Source: Tidjanibacter sp. (GTDB lineage: Bacteria; Bacteroidota; Bacteroidia; Bacteroidales; Rikenellaceae). From it: a stretch of DNA of 11,219 nucleotides. Positions 1 through 6,807 of this stretch are shown here, piece after piece. Location of the stretch: assembly GCA_017630115.1 (NCBI GenBank), contig JAGBVY010000125.1, positions 1 to 11,219 on the forward strand, written 5' to 3'. Within the stretch, counting starts at the first letter, position 1, and each line of letters opens with the position of its first letter. A program made the translations under genes and the position numbers. Under the pieces are notes generated by a model, which was not told the origin of the DNA, searched no databases, and saw nothing but the letters and a program-made list of their open reading frames with translations.

Positions 1-1290
1 CTTGTCCTCCTCGTCGATGCAGTCCGAGAGAATCTGCTTAATTTCGTAGGAGGAAACCTCGTCACCACTATCGGTCTGCATAGCCTCCGAAAATAGACTT
101 TTCAAGGCGATAATGCCGAAGTGGGTCTGGATATATTTGCTATTGACCACCCTCGAAATGGTCGATACGTCGAGTCCTGCGCTGTCGGCAATGTCTTTCA
201 GAATCATTGGTCTGAGTCGCTTGGGGTCGCCGTCGATGAAGTAGTCGCGTTGGTAGCTAAGTATCTCGGTCATAGTACCAAGGAGGGTGTCGTGACGTTG
301 TTTTATGGCCGATATGAACCACTTGGCCGAATCAATCTTGCTACGCACAAACTGCAATGCCTCCTTGCTCTGCTCGTCGGTTACATCGCCCGAGAGCGAG
401 GTGCGTATCATATCCATATAGCGACGGTTGATTTTCAGGTCGGGGATATTGTACGAATTGAGCCTGAGGTCGAACTCGCCCTCGTGGTAGTCGAGTATGA
501 AGTCGGGCACAACATAGGGGGCAGCGTCGTCGGAGGCGTCGCTGTAAAGGTTGCCGGGCTTGGGCGAGAGGCGACGAATCTCATCCATAGCCTCCACAAA
601 CTCATCCTTGCCAACACCCAAGCGCATAAGCAGGCGCTCGTAGTGTTTCTTGGCGAAGTCATCGAAGTGGTCTGTCAGTATGCGCTTCGAGAGCAACTGC
701 ACATCGTCGAGCGGTTCGAGCGCTCTGAGTTGCAAAAGTAGGCACTCCTGCAACGAGCGTGCGCCCACTCCCGAAGGCTCCAACTCCTGCACCACATAAA
801 GCAGTCGCTCAATCTCCTCGACACTTAAATCCAAACCAATGCTGAAAGCTATATCATCCGATACGGACTGCAAATCTCTACGCAAGTAGCCGTCGTCATC
901 AAGACTGCCAATCAGAAACTTGGCTACGGTCATATCCCTTGTCGATAGCTCTTTGTAACCCAACTGCTCTTCGAGAAACTCCTGCAACGAGCGACCACCC
1001 GAAATATAGACCATTGGTTGGCGGTCGTCGCGCGAGAAGTTGTTGGTACGCATCTTATAGCTTGGTGTTTCGTCCTCGCGCAAGTACTCCTCAACCGATA
1101 TCTCCTTAGGCTCGCCAATATCCTCAGCCTCGCTCTTGCTCTCCTCCAATACGGGATTCTCCTCAATCTCCTGCTTGATGCGCTGTTCGAGCAACAAGCC
1201 GGGCAGTTCGAGGAGTTTAATCATCTGGATTTGTTGGGGCGAGAGCTTTTGCTGCAAGCCCAAGATGGTTTTTTGGCTAAATGAACTCAT
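1..1290 (-). CDS. rpoN: RNA polymerase sigma-54 factor (RpoN), 3' end cut by window edge
   Basis: The minus frame is open from an ATG at 1288-1290 to the left edge, giving 430 residues without a stop. Residues 1-50 are the glutamine/leucine-rich activator-interacting region I (SQKTILGLQQKLSPQQIQMI, then EEIENPVLEE-like acidic stretch). Residues about 105-330 match the core-binding region (SLQEFLEEQL, LDDDGYLR, ELEPSGVGARSLQECL). Residues 366-385 form the helix-turn-helix that reads the -12 element (DIADSAGLDVSTISRVVNSK). The C-terminal RpoN box that reads the -24 element lies beyond the window, so about 50-60 residues are missing by position, not by mutation. The product directs RNA polymerase to -24/-12 promoters and needs an AAA+ enhancer-binding protein to open them. 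A terminator-like hairpin lies 34 bases upstream of the start. The asnS gene upstream is on the same strand. Identification is firm. Confidence 0.97.
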   Translation of the reverse strand, partial: MSSFSQKTILGLQQKLSPQQIQMIKLLELPGLLLEQRIKQEIEENPVLEESKSEAEDIGEPKEISVEEYLREDETPSYKMRTNNFSRDDRQPMVYISGGRSLQEFLEEQLGYKELSTRDMTVAKFLIGSLDDDGYLRRDLQSVSDDIAFSIGLDLSVEEIERLLYVVQELEPSGVGARSLQECLLLQLRALEPLDDVQLLSKRILTDHFDDFAKKHYERLLMRLGVGKDEFVEAMDEIRRLSPKPGNLYSDASDDAAPYVVPDFILDYHEGEFDLRLNSYNIPDLKINRRYMDMIRTSLSGDVTDEQSKEALQFVRSKIDSAKWFISAIKQRHDTLLGTMTEILSYQRDYFIDGDPKRLRPMILKDIADSAGLDVSTISRVVNSKYIQTHFGIIALKSLFSEAMQTDSGDEVSSYEIKQILSDCIDEEDK

Positions 1291-1323
1291 AACTACTTTC
1301 CTTAACTTTATACTTTTAACGTG

Positions 1324-1356
1324 AAAAAAAGACTACATTATTGTGTGCAGTCTCTT
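1324..1356 (-). terminator. Intrinsic terminator or attenuator upstream of rpoN
   Basis: Read on the minus strand, AAGAGACT (1356-1349) pairs with AGTCTTTT (1334-1327) with one G-U pair. A two-base bulge is followed by an inner ACA/TGT pairing, and the stem runs into a seven-T tract (1330-1324). It could end asnS transcripts. It lies only 34 bases before the rpoN ATG, with no room for a full promoter in between, so it may instead control read-through into rpoN. Confidence 0.55.
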
Positions 1357-1435
1357 CATTTATTAAAAGTTTGGTAAAGTAAAAGGTCGAAGGCCTCTTG
1401 GGCTTATACGCCACTAAGGGATTTGATGGAGTTTA

Positions 1436-1481
1436 GTGAATTTGGGGAGATTAGGGACTAACCGAATCTCCCTAAATTCAC
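1436..1481. repeat. 17-bp near-perfect inverted repeat
   Basis: The left arm GTGAATTTGGGGAGATT (1436-1452) and right arm AATCTCCCTAAATTCAC (1465-1481) match over 17 bp with one difference that is a G-U pair in plus-strand RNA. The loop is 12 bases. No T tract follows on either side, so it is not a classic terminator. It may be a protein-binding palindrome or a relic of a short mobile repeat. Confidence 0.6.
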
Positions 1482-1530
1482 CATAGCTCATATCTTCTAT
1501 CATTATCAGTGGGCGATTGTGTTTCAACTC

Positions 1531-1595
1531 ACCCGCTCATATTGATACTGTATTGCGGAGGAATTTCACACCCCCACCTTATCCTTTGAGCGGGT
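1531..1595. repeat. 9-bp inverted repeat with 47-base spacer
   Basis: ACCCGCTCA (1531-1539) is exactly complementary to TGAGCGGGT (1587-1595). T runs follow at 1595-1598 and 1608-1612. A competing pairing exists between the C-rich stretch near 1570 and the GTGGAGGGG stretch near 1599. Function is unknown. Confidence 0.4.
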
Positions 1596-1612
1596 TTTGT
1601 GGAGGGGTTTTT

Positions 1613-1683
1613 GTGCCGAGCAAGGGAGTAAGTCCGCAGTTTACTGGGCGTAAATGAGGAACTTACGAGGCGCAGCTCGGTGC
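1613..1683 (-). repeat. Structured dispersed repeat, copy 1 (after asnS)
   Basis: Nested pairing is visible: CCGAGC (1616-1621) with GCTCGG (1675-1680), GTAAGT (1628-1633) with ACTTAC (1661-1666), and TTTAC (1640-1644) with GTAAA (1650-1654). The reverse complement of 1634-1660 matches 8738-8764 at 25 of 27 positions. It begins 27 bases past the asnS stop and is oriented with asnS. It may be a 3'-UTR structure or a REP-like element. Confidence 0.6.
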
Positions 1684-1693
1684 AAAAAGCACC
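1679..1693 (-). terminator. Weak hairpin immediately after asnS
   Basis: GGTGC (1679-1683) and GCACC (1689-1693) flank five A residues, 17 bases past the asnS stop codon. The stem is short and no T tract follows on the minus strand. It overlaps the outer stem of the dispersed repeat, so the two folds exclude each other. Confidence 0.25.
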
Positions 1694-1709
1694 CACAAGG
1701 CACGCTCAA

Positions 1710-3092
1710 CTAATACTCGGCGTTTTTGGGAGTGCGAGGGAATGGAATCACATCGCGAATGTTGGCCATACCGGTCACAAACAAGAGCAGACGCTCAAAG
1801 CCCAACCCGAAACCACTGTGAGGAGCCGAACCCCAACGACGGGTGTCCAAATACCACCACAGAGTCTCCTTGCTCATACCGCGCTCCTCGATGATTGTAT
1901 TGAGTTTGTCGAAGTCGGCCTCGCGCTCGCTACCGCCGATAATCTCACCAATCTTGGGGAAGAGAACATCCATAGCCCTAACGGTCTTGCCGTCCTCGTT
2001 CTGCTTCATATAGAATGACTTAATCTCTTTGGGATAGTTAATCAGGATAACGGGCTTTTTGAAGTACTCCTCAACCAAGTAGCGCTCGTGCTCGCTCTGC
2101 AAGTCGCAGCCCCAAGTGCAGGGGAACTCAAACTTGCGACCACTCTCCGAGAGGATGCGGATACCCTCGGTGTAGTCGAGCCTAACGAACTCACACTCTA
2201 CAACGCCCCTAAGGCGCTCGATGAGCTCCTTGTCGAACATATTGTTGAGGAATGTAAGGTCGTCCATACAGTTGTCCAAAGCATACTGAACGCAGTATTT
2301 GATAAACTCCTCGGCCAGAGCCATATTGTCCTCCAAGTCGTAGAATGCCATCTCAGGCTCAATCATCCAAAACTCGGCCAAGTGGCGAGGAGTGTTGGAA
2401 TTCTCGGCACGGAAGGTGGGGCCGAAAGTGTAGATCTGACCCAACGACAAAGCGCCAAGCTCGCCCTCCAACTGGCCGCTTACGGTCAGCGAAGTCTGAC
2501 GAGCGAAGAAATCCTGCGAGTAATCTACTTTGCCCTCTTCGGTCTTGGGTACGTTGTTAAGGTCGAATGTGGTGACGTTAAACATTGCACCAGCACCCTC
2601 GCAGTCCGAAGCGGTAATCAGTGGGGTGTGCCAGTAGTAGAAACCTTTGTCGTTGAAAAATTTGTGGATGGCATAGGCCATAGCGTGGCGGATGCGGAAC
2701 ACTGCACCAAAGGTGTTGGTGCGAGGACGCAAGTAGGCAATCTCGCGCAAGAACTCCATCGAGTGACCCTTCTTCTGCAAGGGGTAGGTGGCGTCGGCTT
2801 TGCCGTAAATCTCAATGTTGCGAGCCTGCACCTCGACGGGCTGACCCGAGCCTACCGACTCTACAAGCAGACCGGTGACGGCCAAGCAACTACCCGTAGT
2901 TACATCTTTCAGAAGAGCCTCATCAGCCGCGGCCATATCGACCACAACCTGAATGTTGTTGATGGTTGAGCCGTCGTTAAGAGCGATGAAAGCAACATTT
3001 TTGTTGCCACGTTTAGTCCTCACCCAACCTTTGACTACAACCTCCTGACCCTCGGGTTTCTGACGGAGCAAATCAATAATTCTAACTGTCAT
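1710..3092 (-). CDS. asnS: Asparaginyl-tRNA synthetase (AsnRS)
   Basis: This is a 460-residue class IIb aminoacyl-tRNA synthetase that joins asparagine to tRNA-Asn in the cytoplasm, using ATP. Residues 1-100 form the OB-fold anticodon-binding domain (VVVKGWVRTKRGNKNVAFI). The catalytic domain follows. Motif 2 lies near residues 225-250 (FRAENSNTPRHLAEFWMIEP), and motif 3 near 427-441 (GFGLGFERLLLFVTG, ATP-binding Arg434). The absence of GatCAB-type indirect synthesis cannot be judged here. Length is normal for bacterial AsnRS. The start ATG at 3090-3092 opens directly on the OB fold and has an A-rich leader typical of Bacteroidetes. It is divergent from the DUF4954 gene and shares strand with rpoN, 419 bases downstream. 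Its leader may include a 167-bp palindromic element. Identification is firm; AspRS is excluded by overall match and motif sequence. Confidence 0.97.
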   Translation of the reverse strand: MTVRIIDLLRQKPEGQEVVVKGWVRTKRGNKNVAFIALNDGSTINNIQVVVDMAAADEALLKDVTTGSCLAVTGLLVESVGSGQPVEVQARNIEIYGKADATYPLQKKGHSMEFLREIAYLRPRTNTFGAVFRIRHAMAYAIHKFFNDKGFYYWHTPLITASDCEGAGAMFNVTTFDLNNVPKTEEGKVDYSQDFFARQTSLTVSGQLEGELGALSLGQIYTFGPTFRAENSNTPRHLAEFWMIEPEMAFYDLEDNMALAEEFIKYCVQYALDNCMDDLTFLNNMFDKELIERLRGVVECEFVRLDYTEGIRILSESGRKFEFPCTWGCDLQSEHERYLVEEYFKKPVILINYPKEIKSFYMKQNEDGKTVRAMDVLFPKIGEIIGGSEREADFDKLNTIIEERGMSKETLWWYLDTRRWGSAPHSGFGLGFERLLLFVTGMANIRDVIPFPRTPKNAEY

Positions 3093-3143
3093 ATCTAATC
3101 GTTTTAATTTTGTTTGTTTCGAAAATCTTGCCGTGGCCCATAA

Positions 3144-3310
3144 TTAGAAACTGTTGAAATTTGTTTGCGAAATTATTTTATGGTTGTTTTGTGTCTATTT
3201 TTTCGTCTGATTCGAGGCGCATAGGAGTCCCTATGTAACGAGAATCGGGCGGAAAAAGAGTCGTAAACAACCTAAAAGAATGAGATAAATAAATTTTCAA
3301 TAGTTTCTAA
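3144..3310. repeat. MITE-like long imperfect inverted repeat
   Basis: Terminal arms TTAGAAACTGTTGAAA (3144-3159) and TTTCAATAGTTTCTAA (3295-3310) are complementary over 16 bp with one G/A difference (a G-U pair in RNA). Pairing continues inward in patches: GGTTGTTT near 3182 with AAACAACC near 3264, GATTC (3209-3213) with GAATC (3242-3246), and CATAGG with CCTATG around the centre. GTGGC (3133-3137) and GCCAC (3311-3315) may extend it. No transposase gene or clear target duplication was seen. It could be a non-autonomous mobile element or a leader structure. Confidence 0.6.
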
Positions 3311-3329
3311 GCCACAATAATTCACGTTA

Positions 3330-3337
3330 CAAATGTA
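3330..3337 (-). promoter_or_regulatory. Candidate -7 box for asnS
   Basis: On the minus strand this reads TACATTTG, a full match to the Bacteroidetes -7 consensus TAnnTTTG. The -33 region is T-rich but lacks a clear TTG. If used, transcription would start near 3323 and give a leader of about 230 bases containing the whole inverted repeat 3144-3310. A closer promoter was not found but cannot be excluded. Confidence 0.45.
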
Positions 3338-3391
3338 CACATTCTTTTCTAAAAAGAATAAAAAAGTGGGTTTTTAGTAACTATTTTTGCA

Positions 3392-3419
3392 TTGTTTAGC
3401 CAAAAAATGCTTACATTTG
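3392..3419 (+). promoter_or_regulatory. Bacteroidetes-type promoter of the DUF4954 gene
   Basis: TTG at 3392-3394 (-33) is followed after 17 bases by TACATTTG at 3412-3419 (-7), a full TAnnTTTG match. The predicted start is near 3426, leaving a very short leader before the ATG at 3435, or about 24 bases before the alternative ATG at 3450. Confidence 0.65.
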
Positions 3420-3434
3420 TAGGTTGATAATTGT

Positions 3435-5216
3435 ATGCATACGCAAAAGATGGGTGTAAATACTACCATATACCGTTCACTCACGCAACAAGAAATCGAC
3501 ATCCTCAGTGCCAATGGCTGCAAGGCCGATGATTGGGCTGGGGTGGAGGTTGTAAGCGAGGGATTTGCTCCGGAGCGTATATGCCGTTGCCGATTCAAGG
3601 GCAAGGTGAGGATTGGTGCTGGTGTGACCATCAAAGATGTAGGCTCGTTTGTGGCCAACTACACCATTGGCAATCGTGTGAAGATTGTGGGTGTGGGCAT
3701 ACTCGAAACCAAGGGCGAGAGTTCGTTTGGTAACGGTGTGCAGGTGGCGACGATTAACGAAAATGGAGGTCGCAGTATCTCTATTTACGACGACCTAACA
3801 TCGCAGAGTGCCTATGTGTGTGCAATGTATCGTCACCGACCCAAGACGGTGGAGGCGCTCGAAAGGATTGCTCTTGCTCACACCCAGAGTGTGACCTCCG
3901 TGATGGGTACTATTGAGGATGGAGCAAGGGTGTGTGATTGTAAAATCATACGCAATGTGAGGATTGGTAGAGGTGCGAGAGTTGTTGGAGCATCCATACT
4001 CCAAAATGGTACAATTCTCTCTACCGACGACTCGCCTACCGAGATAGGTGTCGATGTAAAGATGTATGACTTTGTTGTGCAAGAGGGCTCGTCGATAGAC
4101 AATGGAAGCCTACTACGCCGTTGCTTTGTTGGGCAGAGCGTTATAATAGAGAACCTTACGGCTACCGACTCGCTCATATTTGCCAATTCGCATATGGAGA
4201 ATTGCGAGGCTTGTAGTATTTTTGCCGGACCTTTTACGGTGTCGCACCACGCTTCGTCGTTGCTCATTGCGGGTATGTTCTCGTTCTTCAATGCAGGCTC
4301 GGGCACCAATCAGAGCAACCACCTCTTCCGCACCGGAGCGGTGCATCAGGGAATTCACCTGAGGGGTGTGAAGTTTGGCAGCAATGCCTACACTATGCTC
4401 CCTTGTCGCAATGGAGCCTTCACGGTGGTCATTGGTCGCCACCGCAACAATGCCGATACGGACAATTTTCCCTATTCGTATTTGGTGGAGAAGGAGGGAA
4501 CTTCGTACCTTATGCCGGCCAAGAACCTGATGAGCTATGGTACGGTGCGCGATTTGGGCAAGTGGCCTCAGAGGGATAAGCGTCGTGGCTTCAAGCGCGA
4601 CAACATCAGTTTCGACGAGTGTACACCCTACATTGGTGTTCGCATAATGAAGGCTATTGAGTTGCTCACCGCGCTACTTGACAAGGAGGGGGTTGAAGGC
4701 CCCGAGGTTATCAACTGGGGCCGTATGAAACTTACTCGCAAGGCAGCTATGCAGGGTAGGCGTATCTACGAGCAGGCCCTCAGTAAGTACTTGGCCGATA
4801 TGCTCACCAAGGGTGCGCTGAGGGAGGAGTGCGACGGCAGTGGCCACTGGATTGATTGTGGTGGCGAGTTTATGCCGATGAGCCAGATGAACCTGTTGCT
4901 TGCAGGGGTTGAAAGTGGCGATATCGGCTCGGCCGGGGAGCTTAAACGTGCTTTCGATGTGGTGGCCGATAATTACGACGATTATGCATATAGTTGGGCG
5001 GTGTGGGCTGCCTCTCAGAGGCTTGGTCACCCCGCTAGCCAGCAGGAGTTGGAGGCGATTGTGGCTCAGGGTAGGGCCGCAGGGCAGAAGCTCCGAGAGA
5101 TTACCGAGGCCGACAAGATGAAAGATTTTGAGTCGGTGGCTCAGGTGGGCTATGGTATAGATGCCCAAACGCCCGAGGAGGCTCTGGCCGACTTCAAAGC
5201 CGTTAGGGGAGAATAG
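3435..5216 (+). CDS. DUF4954 left-handed beta-helix (hexapeptide-repeat) protein
   Basis: This 593-residue protein lacks a signal peptide and should be cytoplasmic. Residues about 50-350 carry degenerate hexapeptide repeats of the left-handed beta-helix type seen in nucleotidyl- and acyltransferases (KVRIGAGVTI from 57, RNVRIGRGARVVG from 173, and the stretch around ILQNGTIL). Residues about 380-420 are a conserved basic segment (KWPQRDKRRGFKRDN). From 420 on it looks helical (NWGRMKLTRKAAMQGRRIYE). The whole resembles the DUF4954 family of Bacteroidetes and spirochaetes, for which I know no proven reaction. A role in sugar-nucleotide or envelope-precursor chemistry would be only an analogy from the fold. 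The first ATG is followed by another at codon 6 (3450), and homologues with short N-termini could favour that one. tnaA follows after 74 bases and may be partly co-transcribed. Confidence 0.85.
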   Translation: MHTQKMGVNTTIYRSLTQQEIDILSANGCKADDWAGVEVVSEGFAPERICRCRFKGKVRIGAGVTIKDVGSFVANYTIGNRVKIVGVGILETKGESSFGNGVQVATINENGGRSISIYDDLTSQSAYVCAMYRHRPKTVEALERIALAHTQSVTSVMGTIEDGARVCDCKIIRNVRIGRGARVVGASILQNGTILSTDDSPTEIGVDVKMYDFVVQEGSSIDNGSLLRRCFVGQSVIIENLTATDSLIFANSHMENCEACSIFAGPFTVSHHASSLLIAGMFSFFNAGSGTNQSNHLFRTGAVHQGIHLRGVKFGSNAYTMLPCRNGAFTVVIGRHRNNADTDNFPYSYLVEKEGTSYLMPAKNLMSYGTVRDLGKWPQRDKRRGFKRDNISFDECTPYIGVRIMKAIELLTALLDKEGVEGPEVINWGRMKLTRKAAMQGRRIYEQALSKYLADMLTKGALREECDGSGHWIDCGGEFMPMSQMNLLLAGVESGDIGSAGELKRAFDVVADNYDDYAYSWAVWAASQRLGHPASQQELEAIVAQGRAAGQKLREITEADKMKDFESVAQVGYGIDAQTPEEALADFKAVRGE

Positions 5217-5290
5217 AGCGTGACCGAAAAAGAGATGTTTTTATACCAAATAAACTTAAATAATAAACCATTTTAACAAACAAAAAAGCT

Positions 5291-6673
5291 ATGAAATTAC
5301 CTTACTCAGAACCTTACCGTATTAAAACGGTAGAAGCTATTAAACCTTCGACTCGCCGTCAGCGCGAGAAATGGATTAAAGAGGCTCACTACAACCTCTT
5401 CAACCTTAGCTCCGACCAAGTATTTATCGACCTTCTGACCGACTCGGGCACCGGCTCGATGAGCGATAAACAGTGGGCTGCGATGATGACTGGTGACGAG
5501 AGCTATGCAGGTGCAAGCTCCTATTTCAACCTCAAAAAGACTGTTAAGGAGATTTTTGGTTTTGACTACTTCTTGCCCACCCACCAAGGTCGTGCTGCCG
5601 AGAATGTACTCTTCTCGGGTTTGGTAAAAGAGGGTGACATCGTTCCCGGTAACTCCCACTTCGACACCACCAAGGGCCACATTGAGTCGCGCAAAGCAAC
5701 TGCTATTGACTGTACAATCGACGCTGCAAAAGATACTCAGTTGGAGATTCCTTTCAAGGGCGAGGTTGATATTGAGAAACTCAGGGCTGTATTTGAGAAA
5801 TATCCCAAGGAGAGGATTCCTTTCTGCGTTCTGACCATTACCAACAACACCGCTGGTGGTCAGCCTGTTTCGATGAAGAATATCCGCGAGACTTCGGAGC
5901 TTTGCCACCAGTATGGCGTGAAACTCCTGATTGACTCGGCTCGTTTTGCAGAGAATGCATACTTTATCAAGAAACGCGAGCCCGGTTATGGCAACAAGAC
6001 CATCAAACAGATTGTTAAGGAGATTTACTCCTATGCAGACCTTATGACCATCTCGGCTAAGAAAGATGGTATGGTAAATATGGGTGGTTTCTGCGCTATG
6101 CGTACTCAGGAGGAGTTTGACCTTGCAAAACGTTTCTGCATCTCCTTCGAGGGCTTCATCACCTATGGTGGTTTGGCAGGCCGCGATATGAATGCATTGG
6201 CAGTGGGTCTTGACGAGAATACCGAGTTTGAGCAGCTCGACGCTCGTATGCGTCAGGTAGCCTACCTCGGCAAGTTGCTCGACCGCTACGGTGTGCCCTA
6301 CCAGCGTCCCGCAGGTGGCCACGCTATCTTCGTAGATGCCAAGAAGATGTTGCCCAACGTACCTAAGGAGGAGTTTGCTGCTCAGACTTTGGCTGTTGAG
6401 CTCTACTTGGAGGCTGGTATCCGTGCTTGCGAGATTGGTTCGATTTTGGCCGACCGCGACCCCGTTACCCGCGAGAACCGTTATAGCGACCTCGAACTTA
6501 CCCGTTTGGCTATCGCTCGTAGGGTTTATACCGACAACCATATGGCCGTTATTGCAGCTGCTTTGAAGAATATCAAATCGAGGGCTGACAAGATTACCCA
6601 CGGCTACCGTATCGTTGAGGAGGCTCCTATCCTCCGTCACTTCACCGTTAAGTTGGAGAAGATTGAGGAGTAA
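5291..6673 (+). CDS. tnaA: Tryptophanase (L-tryptophan indole-lyase)
   Basis: This 460-residue PLP enzyme splits L-tryptophan into indole, pyruvate and ammonia in the cytoplasm. The PLP lysine is the second Lys of SAKKDGMVNMGGF (Lys258). Two residues that separate tryptophanase from tyrosine phenol-lyase are of the tryptophanase type: Asp125 in HFDTTKGH (E. coli Asp137; Thr in the phenol-lyase) and His450 in LRHFTVKL (E. coli His463; Phe in the phenol-lyase). Other family signatures are THQGRAAEN, NNTAGGQPVS, DSARFAENAYFIK and PAGGHAIFVDA. Length is close to the 471 residues of E. coli TnaA. The leader is A-rich with no clear Shine-Dalgarno site, as in highly expressed Bacteroidetes genes. 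No TnaC-like leader peptide was found in the 74 bases upstream. A strong terminator follows. A tryptophan permease gene is not adjacent. Confidence 0.96.
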   Translation: MKLPYSEPYRIKTVEAIKPSTRRQREKWIKEAHYNLFNLSSDQVFIDLLTDSGTGSMSDKQWAAMMTGDESYAGASSYFNLKKTVKEIFGFDYFLPTHQGRAAENVLFSGLVKEGDIVPGNSHFDTTKGHIESRKATAIDCTIDAAKDTQLEIPFKGEVDIEKLRAVFEKYPKERIPFCVLTITNNTAGGQPVSMKNIRETSELCHQYGVKLLIDSARFAENAYFIKKREPGYGNKTIKQIVKEIYSYADLMTISAKKDGMVNMGGFCAMRTQEEFDLAKRFCISFEGFITYGGLAGRDMNALAVGLDENTEFEQLDARMRQVAYLGKLLDRYGVPYQRPAGGHAIFVDAKKMLPNVPKEEFAAQTLAVELYLEAGIRACEIGSILADRDPVTRENRYSDLELTRLAIARRVYTDNHMAVIAAALKNIKSRADKITHGYRIVEEAPILRHFTVKLEKIEE

Positions 6674-6704
6674 TCCTTCCTTGTTCAATTAGACGTCAAT
6701 ACCG

Positions 6705-6738
6705 AGCCTCCGAGGGCAATACTCTCGGAGGCTTTTTT
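6705..6738 (+). terminator. Intrinsic terminator of tnaA
   Basis: GCCTCCGAG (6706-6714) pairs perfectly with CTCGGAGGC (6724-6732), the loop is nine bases, and six T residues follow (6733-6738). It starts 32 bases past the tnaA stop and separates tnaA from the next gene. Confidence 0.92.
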
Positions 6739-6807
6739 AACCAACAAGCAAGCTAAGGCTGATTACCGACTACTGAATACTGATAACTCAAAAAACGATT
6801 GTTCGCG

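Larger units (their letters stand above)
1291..1709. other. 419-base spacer between asnS and rpoN
   Basis: No convincing protein gene is seen. From right to left (direction of asnS and rpoN transcription) it holds a short A-loop hairpin just after the asnS stop (1679-1693), a structured dispersed repeat (1613-1683), a 9-bp inverted repeat with a 47-base spacer (1531-1595), a 17-bp inverted repeat (1436-1481), and a minus-strand terminator-like hairpin (1324-1356). No good TAnnTTTG promoter for rpoN was found on the minus strand. Confidence 0.6.
3093..3434. other. 342-base divergent promoter region
   Basis: No protein gene is seen. It is AT-rich and carries a 167-bp imperfect inverted repeat (3144-3310) and two TACATTTG boxes facing outward: 3330-3337 toward asnS and 3412-3419 toward the DUF4954 gene. 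Confidence 0.75.

Noticed and set aside
121..741. 206-codon plus-strand frame
   Set aside because: It is antisense to the continuous rpoN frame, whose sigma-54 motifs are clear.
2088..2969. 293-codon plus-strand frame opposite asnS
   Set aside because: It lies wholly inside asnS, which is certain, and its protein has no recognisable domain.
3093..3330. T-box riboswitch in the asnS leader
   Set aside because: No T-box sequence or specifier loop was seen, and T-boxes are not expected in Bacteroidetes. The palindrome looks more like a mobile element.
5217..5290. TnaC-like leader peptide for tnaA
   Set aside because: The 74-base gap has no short open frame with a tryptophan codon after a start codon.
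6196..6213. Second sigma-54 promoter inside tnaA (TTGGCAG...)
   Set aside because: The -12 half and spacing do not fit, and it lies within a coding region.
5291..6673. Tyrosine phenol-lyase instead of tryptophanase
   Set aside because: Asp125 and His450 are tryptophanase-type; the phenol-lyase has Thr and Phe at these positions.
5306..6688. 460-codon open frame on the minus strand opposite tnaA
   Set aside because: The tnaA frame on the plus strand has all tryptophanase motifs. The antisense frame gives no recognisable protein and arises from codon bias.
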